From assembly GCF_014211915.1 (NCBI RefSeq), contig NZ_CP060040.1:2108001-2172000 (forward strand): DNA of 64,000 nt. The letters are read 5' to 3'. This document shows, one piece after another, positions 25,584-33,919 of the stretch. The stretch comes from Burkholderia cenocepacia. Lineage in GTDB: Bacteria; Pseudomonadota; Gammaproteobacteria; Burkholderiales; Burkholderiaceae. The position numbers and the translations under genes are program-made. The first letter of the stretch is position 1; the number at the start of each line of letters is the position of its first letter. The notes under the pieces are model-generated. The model worked only from the letters and a program-made list of their open reading frames with translations, was not told the DNA's origin and searched no databases.

Positions 25584-26987
25584 ATGAACCTGAACGATCA
25601 GATCGCTTCGCTCGCCACGGGCGTCGATCAGCTCCTCCACGATCACCACGCCGCGCAGCAGGCGGCACGCAGCGCGGAAGCGTTCGCGCGCGCCGCGGCA
25701 GCGGAAGCCCGGGCCGCGGCCGAGCGTCACGCGGCGGCGGAGGCCGAAGCGCAGGCCGCCGCGCAGCGCCACACGGCCGCTGCCGCCGATGCCGAAGCCG
25801 CGCAGCGGCGCCATGCCGACGCCACCGCCGCCGCCGAAGCGGCCGCCCAACGTCATACGGATGCCGCCACGCAAGCCGAAGCCGCGTCGCAACGCCATGC
25901 GGAAGCCACCGCGCTGACCGAAGCGCTCGCGCAACGTCACGCGGATGCCGAAGCCGCATCGCAGCGCCACGCGGCGGCGATCGCCGAAGCCGAGGCCGCC
26001 GCGCAGCGTCATCATGCGGCCGCGACCGAAGCCGAAGCGGCCGCGCAACGTCATGCCGCGGCGACCGCCGAAGCCGAAGCCGCCGCGAAGCGCCATGCGG
26101 AAGCGACCGCCGAAGCCGAGGCCGCCGCGCAGCGCCACATGGCCGCGATCGCCGAGGCCGAGGCGCTCGCCCAGCGTCACACGCAGGCACTCGCCGACAC
26201 GCAGGCCGCCGCCCGGCGTCACGCCGAAGCCACCGCGGAGGCCGAAGCCATCACGCAGCGTCACGCCGAAGCGATTGCCCAGGCCGAAGCCGCCGCGCAA
26301 CGCCACGCCGAAGCGACCGCCGAAGCCGAAGCCATCACGCAGCGCCATACCGAAGCGATCGCCCAGGCCGAAGCGGCCGCGCAGCACCACGCGAAGGCCA
26401 TCGCCGACGCCGAAGCGCTGGTCGAGGCCGTCGTCAAGGAAGCCGCGACGAGTGCGGTCGCAGCCACGGCGGTGGCGGTCGAAGCCGTCGAGCCGGCACC
26501 GGCGGACACGCCGGCAGCGGAGCCGGCCGTACACGCAACCGCACCGGTCGAGGCCGACGCTGCCGCGGTGTCGACTGCGGCCGTCGACGCCGAAACCGCG
26601 ATCGTCCCGGCGGCGCAAGCCGACTCCGCGGCTGCACCCGACACCGCTGCCGCACCGGCCGACAAGGCGACGCTGCACGTCGCGCGCCCGTCCCAGAACG
26701 AACTCACGCTGACCATCAACGGCCAGTCGATCACGCTGCATCCGGAACAACTGGGCCAACTGATCGAGGAACTCGCGCACGCGCGTGCGTCGATGCAGCC
26801 GGAGCCGCCGCCCGGCATCCCGGCCGGCTGGCGTTTCGTGACGACGAAGAACCCGATGATGGCCGTGCAGAAGCAGTCGAACGGCGACCGCCTGCTGGTC
26901 GCCCGTCACACGGGCTACGGCTGGGTGCCGTTTACGTTCTCGCCGGACGTCGTGGTCCAGATGTACATGATGCTGACTCAGCGGTAA
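25584..26987 (+). CDS. Ala-rich coiled-coil protein with 14-residue repeats and conserved C-terminal domain
   Basis: 467 residues. After a 47-residue N-terminus come 17 tandem units of about 14 residues (48-281), consensus RHAEATAEAEAAAQ, one unit shortened to 10 residues and the last beginning HH. Fourteen residues equal two heptads, so a long rigid helix or coiled coil is expected. An Ala/Pro-rich linker (about 282-370) leads to a distinct about 95-residue domain (LTLTINGQSITLHPEQLGQLIEEL..., PAGWRFVTTKNPMMAV, YGWVPFTFSPDVVVQMY). No signal peptide or membrane helix. I do not know a function. It lies between hpnA and hpnB, each with terminators nearby, so it is probably a single-gene unit. 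Confidence 0.85.
   Translation: MNLNDQIASLATGVDQLLHDHHAAQQAARSAEAFARAAAAEARAAAERHAAAEAEAQAAAQRHTAAAADAEAAQRRHADATAAAEAAAQRHTDAATQAEAASQRHAEATALTEALAQRHADAEAASQRHAAAIAEAEAAAQRHHAAATEAEAAAQRHAAATAEAEAAAKRHAEATAEAEAAAQRHMAAIAEAEALAQRHTQALADTQAAARRHAEATAEAEAITQRHAEAIAQAEAAAQRHAEATAEAEAITQRHTEAIAQAEAAAQHHAKAIADAEALVEAVVKEAATSAVAATAVAVEAVEPAPADTPAAEPAVHATAPVEADAAAVSTAAVDAETAIVPAAQADSAAAPDTAAAPADKATLHVARPSQNELTLTINGQSITLHPEQLGQLIEELAHARASMQPEPPPGIPAGWRFVTTKNPMMAVQKQSNGDRLLVARHTGYGWVPFTFSPDVVVQMYMMLTQR
25725..26426 (+). repeat. Degenerate 42-bp tandem repeat, about 17 units, within the coiled-coil gene
   Basis: Each unit encodes RH followed by 12 mostly Ala/Glu/Gln residues. Units differ at many third positions, so the array is old or under amino-acid selection. 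One unit is 12 bp short, still in frame. Confidence 0.9.
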
Positions 26988-27022
26988 GCGCTCGGCATCG
27001 GCACACGACACCGCCGAAAACG

Positions 27023-27058
27023 AAACAGCCCGACCGGTTCGCACCGATCGGGCTGTTT
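27023..27058. terminator. Bidirectional terminator between the repeat gene and hpnB
   Basis: 11-bp perfect stem AAACAGCCCGA/TCGGGCTGTTT with A- and T-rich flanks. It serves both converging transcripts. Confidence 0.85.
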
Positions 27059-27103
27059 GCTTTCCGGCCGCCGGGAGGCATGCCTCCCGGGGCACACTCG
27101 GCG

Positions 27104-28291
27104 TCAGCGATCCACCGGCGCCTGCACGCGCGCCTTCCATTGCCCGCCCTTGCCGCGCCAGTAACGCCACGCGGACGCGAACGTCGCGCCGACGTAGAAC
27201 AGCGCGACGAGCGGCAGCGCGGGCGCCCACAGCGGCGAGCGCCGGTAGTAGCGCAGCATCGGCGCATACGCGGCGCACATCGACGCCCACGCGAGCCAGG
27301 CCGGCCATGCACGCGCGCCGTAGGCGAGCGCGACGACGGGCGGCACCAGATAGATGATCGTCATCCCGAGCAGCGTGCCGGCCAGCAGCAGCGGCGAATA
27401 GTGCAGTTGCGTGAACGCGGTGCGCGCGATCATGTTCCAGATGTCGCGCCAGCTGTCGTACGGGCGCAGCGACACGCTGCGATCGGCGAGATCGAGCCGG
27501 ATCGGATGGCGGCCGCTGCCGCGATGCTTGATCTGCGCGGCGAGGCTGCAGTCGTCGATCAGCGCGCCGCGAATCGATTCGATGCCGCCCGCTTCCTCGA
27601 GCGCCGTGCGCTTCACGAGCATGCAGCCGCCGGCGGCGCCGGCCGTCCGGTTGCGCGCGTTGTTGATCCACGAGAACGGATACAGCTTCGCGAAGAAGAA
27701 CACGAACGCCGGAATCAGCGCCTTTTCCCAGAACGAGTCGCAGCGCAGCCGCACCATCAGCGACACGAGATCGCGCTGCTCGGCCTGTGCGCGCGTGACG
27801 AGCTGCGCGACGGCGTCGGGCGGATGGCCGATGTCGGCATCCGTCAGCAACAGGTAATCGGCCGGCAGGCCGAGCGTCCGCACCGCCGCGATCCCCTGCG
27901 ACTGCGCCCACACCTTGCCGGACCAGCCGGCCGGCAACGGCTTCGCGCTCAGCACCGTCAGCCGGTCGGCACGGTTGATCGCGAGCGCGGCCGCGCGGGC
28001 CGCGTCGGCGGTACCGTCGTCGCTGTGGTCGTCGACGATGATCAGATGGAAGTCGCCCGGATAGTCCTGCTCGAGCAGCGACGTCGCCGCGCGGGCGATC
28101 ACGTCGGCTTCGTTGCGCGCCGGCACGACCGCCACGACGGCCGGCCAGCCGGCGTCGGCCGCCGCGCCGCGGGCTTCCGGCGGCAGCGGCCGCGCGGGCT
28201 GCGCGCGCCAGAAGCCGCCGCGCGCGACGAGCAGCACGATCCAGATCACCAGCGACAGGCCGGACACGAGGAAAGCGATCGCCAGCATCAT
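27104..28291 (-). CDS. hpnB: Hopene-associated glycosyltransferase HpnB
   Basis: 395 residues from the ATG at 28291, which has a clear GGCAGGAGG ribosome site. An N-terminal membrane anchor is followed by a GT2 domain: VVAVVPARNEADVI, VDDHSDDGTAD (nucleotide-sugar Asp residues), LLTDADIGH (DxD-like) and a CMLVKRTALEEAGG acceptor loop. Three or four C-terminal helices follow. HpnB relatives are linked to hopanoid loci, but their sugar donor and product are not firmly known. It is divergent from ispH-hpnH. Confidence 0.9.
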   Translation of the reverse strand: MMLAIAFLVSGLSLVIWIVLLVARGGFWRAQPARPLPPEARGAAADAGWPAVVAVVPARNEADVIARAATSLLEQDYPGDFHLIIVDDHSDDGTADAARAAALAINRADRLTVLSAKPLPAGWSGKVWAQSQGIAAVRTLGLPADYLLLTDADIGHPPDAVAQLVTRAQAEQRDLVSLMVRLRCDSFWEKALIPAFVFFFAKLYPFSWINNARNRTAGAAGGCMLVKRTALEEAGGIESIRGALIDDCSLAAQIKHRGSGRHPIRLDLADRSVSLRPYDSWRDIWNMIARTAFTQLHYSPLLLAGTLLGMTIIYLVPPVVALAYGARAWPAWLAWASMCAAYAPMLRYYRRSPLWAPALPLVALFYVGATFASAWRYWRGKGGQWKARVQAPVDR

Positions 28292-28693
28292 CGGCCTGCC
28301 TCCTGCCGGGCGCCGGCGGGTTCGGCATAAATAGGGGTCGGGAACAAAACACCCGAAACCCCGCGAGCGGAAGGGCAATACGCGTAAGAATCGACGGTCA
28401 TCGAATGGCCTTGAAATGAGCGCGATGGCGGGCAGCCGGAGCGGCCGCCGGCGAAACCGCGCAGTTTACCGGGTTCCGCGCGCGCCAGCGCCGACGCGGC
28501 TCTCCCACAATTGCAACGGTGCCGGCACAGCACCAAAGCACGGACGGCCCGATAGGGTTAAAATGCGCGATTAATTCGGGGTTCCGGGGCCTGGCCGGCC
28601 GGTTCGTTCCTGCCTTCATAACATCAAGCCGGGGCGAGCAAGCGCGTGTCAGCGCCTCGAACCCCGGCGTCTGTCGTCGGAGTTCGCTCACCT
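28292..28693. other. Divergent promoter region between hpnB and ispH
   Basis: About 400 nt. GGGTTAAAATGCGCG near 28555-28570 supplies a candidate -10 for ispH. I see no small gene or known riboswitch. Confidence 0.45.
28559..28564 (+). promoter_or_regulatory. Candidate -10 element for ispH-hpnH
   Basis: TAAAAT, 130 nt upstream of the ispH start, in the same GGTTAAAAT context as upstream of the coiled-coil gene. It implies a leader of about 120 nt. Confidence 0.35.
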
Positions 28694-29634
28694 ATGCGAG
28701 TCATCCTTGCCCAGCCCCGCGGCTTCTGTGCGGGGTTGTCCGTGCGATCGAGATCGTCGATCGCGCGCTGCAACAGCACGGTGCGCCGGTCTATGTGCGT
28801 CACGAGATCGTGCATAACCGGCATGTCGTCGAAAATCTGCGTAATAAAGGGGCACGATTCGTTGAGGAGCTCGACGAGGTGCCGCACGGCGCTGTCGCGA
28901 TCTTCAGCGCGCACGGTGTCGCCCAGACGGTCGAGCGCGACGCGCAGACGCGCGGGCTCGACGTGCTCGACGCGACCTGCCCGCTCGTCACGAAAGTGCA
29001 CGTGCAGGGGCGCCAGTACGTCGCGGCGGGCCGCCGGCTGATCCTGATCGGCCACGCGGGCCACCCGGAAGTCGAGGGCACGATCGGCCAGATTCCGGCC
29101 GAGGTGATCCTCGTGCAGAGCGAAGCAGAAGTCGATACGCTGACGTTGCCCGTCGATACGCCGGTCGCGTACATCACGCAGACCACGCTGTCGGTCGACG
29201 ACACGCGCGGCATCATCGAAGCGCTGCAGCGCCGGTTCACCGACATCGTCGGCCCGGATACGCGCGACATCTGCTATGCCACGCAGAATCGCCAGGCCGC
29301 CGTGCGCGAGCTGAGCGAACAGGTTGACGTGCTGCTCGTCGTCGGTGCGACGAACAGTTCGAACTCGAACCGCCTGCGCGAGATCGGCACCGAAAGCGGT
29401 GTGCCGAGCTATCTCGTCGCCGACGGCTCGGAAGTGAAGGCCGAATGGTTCGCGGGCGTGCAGACGGTCGGCCTGACCGCCGGCGCGTCGGCGCCCGAAG
29501 AAATGGTCGAGGATGTAATCGGCGCGCTGCGCGCGCTGGGGCCCGTCGATGTCGCGACGATGGCGGGCCGTGAAGAAAAAGTCGAATTCAAGTTGCCGGC
29601 GAAGCTCACGCAAGCTGTCGCCCGCGAAGTTTAA
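28694..29634 (+). pseudogene. ispH: 4-hydroxy-3-methylbut-2-enyl diphosphate reductase (IspH), frameshifted as given
   Basis: The N-terminus [14 protein letters not shown], with iron-sulfur Cys12, starts at 28694. The frame is then lost within the four-G run at 28732-28735. From there the +1-related frame continues [16 protein letters not shown] to the end at 29634. One added G would restore a normal about 313-residue IspH. The other cluster ligands are intact ([11 protein letters not shown] and CYATQNRQ), as are the active-site HEIVHN, SAHGV and TTLSVDDT. IspH makes IPP and DMAPP at the end of the MEP pathway. This copy beside hpnH probably serves hopanoid precursor supply. I judge a sequencing error more likely than a dead gene, because all downstream residues look conserved. 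Confidence 0.88.
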
Positions 29635-29646
29635 GGAGGACATCCC

Positions 29647-30807
29647 TTGTCTATTCCGCTGCTCCAGCAAGTCCGTGTCGGCGCCTACATCGTGCGCCAG
29701 CACCTGTCCGGCAACAAACGCTATCCGCTCGCGCTGATGCTCGAGCCGCTGTTCCGCTGCAACCTCGCGTGCAACGGCTGCGGCAAGATCGATTATCCGG
29801 ATCCGATCCTGAACCAGCGCCTGTCCGTCGAGGAATGCCTGCAGGCCGTCGACGAGTGCGGCGCGCCCGTCGTGTCGATCGCCGGCGGGGAGCCGCTGCT
29901 CCACAAGGAGATGCCGGAAATCGTCAAGGGCATCATGAAGCGCAAGAAGTTCGTGTACCTGTGCACGAACGCGCTGCTGATGGAAAAGAAGATGGACGAC
30001 TACCAGCCGAGCCCGTATTTCGTCTGGTCGGTCCACCTCGACGGCGACAAGGACATGCACGACCATTCCGTGTCGCAGGAAGGCGTGTACGACAAGGCGG
30101 TCGCGGCGATCAAGGAAGCGAAGCGCCGCGGCTTCCGCGTGAACATCAACTGCACGCTGTTCAACGATGCGATCCCCGAGCGCGTCGCGAAGTTCTTCGA
30201 CACGCTGGGCCCGATCGGCGTCGACGGCATCACCGTGTCGCCGGGCTACGCGTACGAGCGCGCGCCGGATCAGCAGCACTTCCTGAACCGCGACAAGACG
30301 AAGAACCTGTTCCGCGAAATCCTGAAGCGCGGCGAAGGCGGCAAGCGCTGGTCGTTCAGCCAGTCGTCGCTGTTCCTCGACTTCCTGGCCGGCAACCAGA
30401 CGTACAAGTGCACGCCGTGGGGCAACCCGGCGCGTACGGTGTTCGGCTGGCAGAAGCCGTGCTACCTGGTCGGCGAAGGTTACGTGAAGACCTTCAAGGA
30501 ACTGATGGAAACGACCGAGTGGGACAACTACGGCGTCGGCAACTACGAGAAGTGCGCGGACTGCATGGTCCACTGCGGCTTCGAGGCGACGGCCGTGATG
30601 GACACGATCTCGAACCCGCTGAAGGCGCTGCGCGTGAGCCGCAAGGGCATCAAGACCGACGGCCCGTTCGCACCGGACATCTCGATCGCGAAGCAGCGTC
30701 CGGCCGAGTACGTGTTCTCGCGCCACGTCGAGATCAAGCTCGAGGAAATCCAGCGCGCCGGCAAGGGCAAGCTGCAGAAGCCGGCGAAGTCGGCAACGGC
30801 CGCTTAA
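29647..30807 (+). CDS. hpnH: Adenosylhopene transferase HpnH (radical SAM)
   Basis: 386 residues. The start is TTG at 29647 behind a perfect AAGGAGGA site 12 nt after ispH. The radical-SAM cluster motif is CNLACNGC (Cys38, 42, 45), followed by SIAGGEPLLHKEM. The C-terminal SPASM-like Cys cluster (YEKCADCMVHCGFEA) is typical of HpnH. It joins the 5'-deoxyadenosyl group to the hopene side chain, the first committed step to C35 hopanoids such as bacteriohopanetetrol. Coupling to ispH and nearness to hpnA/hpnB support the call. A strong terminator closes the unit. Confidence 0.96.
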   Translation: MSIPLLQQVRVGAYIVRQHLSGNKRYPLALMLEPLFRCNLACNGCGKIDYPDPILNQRLSVEECLQAVDECGAPVVSIAGGEPLLHKEMPEIVKGIMKRKKFVYLCTNALLMEKKMDDYQPSPYFVWSVHLDGDKDMHDHSVSQEGVYDKAVAAIKEAKRRGFRVNINCTLFNDAIPERVAKFFDTLGPIGVDGITVSPGYAYERAPDQQHFLNRDKTKNLFREILKRGEGGKRWSFSQSSLFLDFLAGNQTYKCTPWGNPARTVFGWQKPCYLVGEGYVKTFKELMETTEWDNYGVGNYEKCADCMVHCGFEATAVMDTISNPLKALRVSRKGIKTDGPFAPDISIAKQRPAEYVFSRHVEIKLEEIQRAGKGKLQKPAKSATAA

Positions 30808-30858
30808 GCCGCGCGTCGCGCCGCGGGAAGGTTCGCGCCTTCGTCGCGGCTGGAATCG

Positions 30859-30897
30859 AAAAAGCGCCACGGAGCTCATTCGCTCCGTGGCGCTTTT
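30859..30897 (+). terminator. Rho-independent terminator after hpnH
   Basis: AAAAAGCGCCACGGAGC pairs with GCTCCGTGGCGCTTTT (16-bp stem, short loop), followed by more T residues. Confidence 0.92.
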
Positions 30898-30963
30898 CGT
30901 TTTGACGGACGCCGTGTGACGCGCAGCGCTTGCGCCCTGCGTGCGAAGGCGCACGCCGGTTGC

Positions 30964-31224
30964 CTAGCTTCGCGACTCCGCCGCGGCGATCAGTTGCCAG
31001 GCGGTCGGTCCCGGATCGAGCAGCGGGTCGGACGGCGGATCGAGATCGTGCGGATGCGCTTCCTCTGACGGCAACGTCTGTGATTTCGCAATGCCGATTT
31101 CGTCGCCGCATACGGTGCATCGATAGATGCCCGCCACCGTCACCTTGCTGCCCGGCGGCAGATTCTCGCTGAATGCGCGGCCACTTCCGCACGTGAAGTA
31201 GCCGCCGCTCCTGTATAGCGCCAT
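30964..31224 (-). CDS. Small zinc-ribbon-like protein, 86 residues
   Basis: Starts MALYRSGGYF at the ATG preceded by GGAGGAGCG. Three cysteines stand out: YFTCGSG and the pair in YRCTVCGDEIGI, as in small metal-binding ribbons. The C-terminal half is Pro/Asp-rich and probably flexible. No known function. It lies alone, with the hpnH terminator on its 3' side and the unknown 159-residue gene on its 5' side. Confidence 0.65.
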   Translation of the reverse strand: MALYRSGGYFTCGSGRAFSENLPPGSKVTVAGIYRCTVCGDEIGIAKSQTLPSEEAHPHDLDPPSDPLLDPGPTAWQLIAAAESRS

Positions 31225-31392
31225 CGCTCCTCCTGACCGAATCGAATGCGTTCGCGTCGACACGCATGATCGCCGCAAACGCGAGGATGGATCCTCGTCG
31301 CCCGGCCACGCCGGGTTCCAGTCAAGTCATTAGACGGCGCGCGGCCGGGAGATGGAATGGGACGCGTATGAAACACGGCCCGTGGCAGCCCC

Positions 31393-31872
31393 TCAATGCA
31401 GAACGGCCGGCTCCCGCATCTTCGCCGCGGCCTGCGCGACCAGCCCCGGCTGTTCGGCAGAAGCGAACGTGCACACATGACGCCACAGCTCCGCCAGCCG
31501 ATGCCGCGTGAGCGTCGCGACGCACGCGTCGTTCGCGGTGAGCACGCGTTCGAGCACCGCGCATTCGTCGTCGTGCAGCGCCCATGCACCGCTTTGCACG
31601 GCGCGCGCCACGCTCGCGTCCAGCACGCGCTCCGCGTCGACGCACAGGTCGATGGTCGCGTCGGGAGAGACCGCATCGTCGAGCGCGAGGAACACCAGAT
31701 ACACGCTCGTGCGCAGCCGCATCAGCAGCGTTTCGCTACCGTGCTCGCCGCGCAGCGCGACCAGCGCCATGTGGCATTTCAGCGAGATGTCGCGGGCATG
31801 CGCGGGCGGCAGCGGCAGCAGCCATTCGCGCGTCAAAGGCGGATGGCGGCGGCCTTTTCGGGCAGCCTTCAT
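31393..31872 (-). CDS. Conserved hypothetical protein, 159 residues
   Basis: The ATG at 31872 overlaps the stop of the upstream 70-codon gene (ATGA). The sequence is basic at the N-terminus (MKAARKGRRHPPLTREW), then helical with two Cys (CHMALVALRGEHGSETLLMRL, DDAVSPDATIDLCVDAERVL). No signal peptide or membrane helix. I recall similar proteins in several Burkholderia genomes but not a function. It is the last gene of a probable three-gene unit. Confidence 0.65.
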   Translation of the reverse strand: MKAARKGRRHPPLTREWLLPLPPAHARDISLKCHMALVALRGEHGSETLLMRLRTSVYLVFLALDDAVSPDATIDLCVDAERVLDASVARAVQSGAWALHDDECAVLERVLTANDACVATLTRHRLAELWRHVCTFASAEQPGLVAQAAAKMREPAVLH

Positions 31873-32081
31873 GATTCGCCGTCGCTCGCGGACGCGTCGT
31901 CCTCTCCCACGCCCGGCCACGCGCTACGGCACACGACGGCGCCGCGGCCCGCGTCGCACAGGATGTTCGCCCGGCGTCGCATGCCGTGCATATCTGCGCG
32001 CCGTCGCGTCGCGCCCGCTTCCGGCAGCCTGCGTATCGCCGGCGCACGCCACACGCCGGACAATCGGTTGGGGCATGCCAT
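31869..32081 (-). CDS. Small ORF, 70 residues, coupled to the downstream gene
   Basis: MACPNRLSGVWRAPAIRRL... starts at the ATG at 32081 behind a GGAGACGAAC ribosome site, 14 nt after the stop of the DUF4148-like gene. Its TGA overlaps the next start as ATGA. These two signals, not homology, make it credible. It is rich in Arg with three Cys and no membrane segment. Function unknown. Confidence 0.55.
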   Translation of the reverse strand: MACPNRLSGVWRAPAIRRLPEAGATRRRADMHGMRRRANILCDAGRGAVVCRSAWPGVGEDDASASDGES

Positions 32082-32095
32082 GTTCGTCTCCTGCA

Positions 32096-32473
32096 TCAAA
32101 ACGTGTTCTCGCCCTTCAGGTAATACGCGGTTTTCACGAAGAACGCCTTCACCGGATGCCCGGTCTGCGCGTCGCGGGCCGCCCGCGCCTGCATCGCGGC
32201 CTTCTCGTCGGGCCACCGGTCGGGCATCGGGTTGTACACGCGCTCGAGCGCACGCTGCATCGCGAGCGGATAGTTCTGGTTGCCGGCCGTCGTCGCGCGA
32301 TAGCCGGCACGCGTCATCTGCATCAGCTGCACATCGGTTTCGGCACGCGCCGCCGACCAGGTCAACGGCGCGGCATGCGGGATGTCGCCGGCACCAATCG
32401 ACTGCGCAAAGGCGACGGCAGGCAGCGCAACGAGTGCGCAGGAAAGAACAGCAACGGGAACGAGGGATCGCAT
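32096..32473 (-). CDS. Secreted DUF4148-like protein, 125 residues
   Basis: ATG at 32473 after GGAGGCC. The signal peptide MRSLVPVAVLSCALVALPAVAFA is followed by LTWSAARAETDVQLMQMTRAGYRATTAG and NYPLAMQRALERV, a longer variation of the DUF4148 pattern seen also at 3941. Probably periplasmic; role unknown. First gene of a unit with the 70- and 159-residue genes. Confidence 0.72.
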   Translation of the reverse strand: MRSLVPVAVLSCALVALPAVAFAQSIGAGDIPHAAPLTWSAARAETDVQLMQMTRAGYRATTAGNQNYPLAMQRALERVYNPMPDRWPDEKAAMQARAARDAQTGHPVKAFFVKTAYYLKGENTF

Positions 32474-32962
32474 AATGGCCTCCAGATGGTTGTCCCCGCA
32501 TCGATCCATCATCGATGCGTTGAAATCATCGTATGTCGGGCCGCATCCCGCTTGAATAGCCGAATCCGCAATTGTTATTTTCAGGTGCGGCATTCGGCGT
32601 GCGCACCGCGTCGTTCGCGAATCCCGCCGGCATGGAATTTCTTTATTTCATTCAATGACCTGATCGGATTTCTACCGACGATCCGGTGGGTACTCGCCCC
32701 GGCTCTTTCAATTTCCGAAATGGCGTGTTGCCGGTGCGATGCCGGCCGGTGCGCCTGCCCGCAAGGCTCCGGCGTGATATCGCGCACGCGGATACCGCCG
32801 AAGCGATTTGATCGGACCGGCCGATTCTTCTGATGCAGGACAAATCATCCGCATCGGTTTTCCGGATTGAGACACGACGCAAACAGCAAGGACGCGCGAT
32901 AATCACGCATCGGCCGTTTCGCACGGCATCTCCAGCATTCCCCTTTTTAATCGAGTCTTTCC
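32474..32962. other. Intergenic region with lower GC content
   Basis: 489 nt between divergent genes. The stretch about 32560-32700 is clearly less GC-rich than its surroundings. I see no gene with a proper start and codon usage; it is probably two promoter regions. Confidence 0.4.
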
Positions 32963-33316
32963 ATGGCTGCCCTCGACACTACCGCCATCGACAGCTGGCA
33001 CGCGCACGTCTATTTCGATGCGGCGAGCCGCGACGCGGCCTGGGCGTTTCGCCAGGTCGTCGACGCGCGGTTCGGCGCGGTCATCGAACTCGGCCGCTTT
33101 CACGAACGCCTCGTCGGCCCGCATCCGGCCTGGTCGTACCAGATCGCGTTCGACGCCGCGCGCTTCGACGACATCGTGCCGTGGCTCGTGCTGAACCACG
33201 GCGCGCTCGACATCTTCCTGCATCCGAATACGCACGACGAACTGCGCGACCATCGCGATTGCGCGGTGTGGATCGGCAAGTCGTATACGCTGAATCTCGA
33301 CGCGCTGGCCGGCTAA
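32963..33316 (+). CDS. DOPA 4,5-dioxygenase family protein
   Basis: 117 residues. Family pattern: IDSWHAHVYFD with metal-binding His residues at the N-terminus, RFHERLVGPHPAWSYQIAF in the middle and LNHGALDIFLHPNT. Bacterial members are small cytoplasmic proteins related to fungal DOPA extradiol dioxygenase; whether they cleave catechols in vivo is uncertain. A neighbouring SnoaL-like gene in the same direction starts 118 nt later. Confidence 0.85.
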   Translation: MAALDTTAIDSWHAHVYFDAASRDAAWAFRQVVDARFGAVIELGRFHERLVGPHPAWSYQIAFDAARFDDIVPWLVLNHGALDIFLHPNTHDELRDHRDCAVWIGKSYTLNLDALAG

Positions 33317-33395
33317 GGGCCGGCGCCCGACCGCCTTCGCCACGGCAGGGCATCCACGTTTCGGGTCGACGTGAAACGTCCCGCGACGGCGCGCC

Positions 33396-33409
33396 CCTAC
33401 AGTGGTTTC
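33396..33409 (+). promoter_or_regulatory. Candidate -10 element (CCTACAGTGGTTTC)
   Basis: TACAGT about 35 nt before the SnoaL-like gene. It shares a 14-nt context with elements at 3863 and 21242. Confidence 0.35.
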
Positions 33410-33434
33410 CGTGATCGACTTCCGGAAACCCGCC

Positions 33435-33860
33435 ATGACACCCGCAGACACCGACGCCGACGCCCGGCGTATCCATGAAGACTGGCACGCAGCCGTCGTC
33501 GCCCGCGACCTCGACGCGCTGATGTCGCTGTATGCCGACGACGCGGTGCTCGAAACGCCACTCGTCGTCGCCACGCAGCCCGCGCACGGCTCGGGCGTGC
33601 TGCACGGCAAGGCCGCGATCGGCGCATTCTTCGCGGCCGGCCTGCGCAATCCGGACAACAAGCTCGGGCGCTGGTACCGAACCGGGCTGTTCTTCTCGAA
33701 CGGCCGCCAGCTCGTCTGGGAATACCCGCGCGCAACGCCGGACGGCGATCAGGTCGATCTCGTCGAGGTGATGGACCTGCGCGACGGGTTGATCGCGCAT
33801 CACCGCGTGTACTGGGGATGGGTCGGGTTCAGCGCGCTGCGCGGCGCCGCGCGCCGGTAG
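33435..33860 (+). CDS. SnoaL/NTF2-like protein
   Basis: 141 residues from the ATG at 33435 (MTPADTDADARRIHEDWH). An in-frame GTG at 33402 is possible but overlaps the presumed promoter. The pattern ARDLDALMSLYADDAVLETP near the start and WEYPRATPDG...DLVEVMDLRDGLIAHHRVYWGW is typical of the cone-shaped SnoaL fold. Such proteins may be isomerases, small-molecule binders or enzymes. No partner in context identifies a substrate. Confidence 0.78.
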   Translation: MTPADTDADARRIHEDWHAAVVARDLDALMSLYADDAVLETPLVVATQPAHGSGVLHGKAAIGAFFAAGLRNPDNKLGRWYRTGLFFSNGRQLVWEYPRATPDGDQVDLVEVMDLRDGLIAHHRVYWGWVGFSALRGAARR

Positions 33861-33919
33861 CGCCTACTCCGGCCGACGCGCCACGCACGGGGCGTCACCC
33901 GCTCGACGCCCCGTGCCGC

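Noticed and set aside
25725..26426. CRISPR-like regular repeat pattern
   Set aside because: The 42-bp periodicity is coding, with no unique spacers, and keeps the reading frame throughout.
24312..28352. Very long minus-strand open frame (over 1300 codons) across hpnA and the repeat gene
   Set aside because: It is the GC-rich shadow of hpnA, the coiled-coil gene and hpnB in another frame, with biased Arg/Gly content and no ribosome site or known domain.
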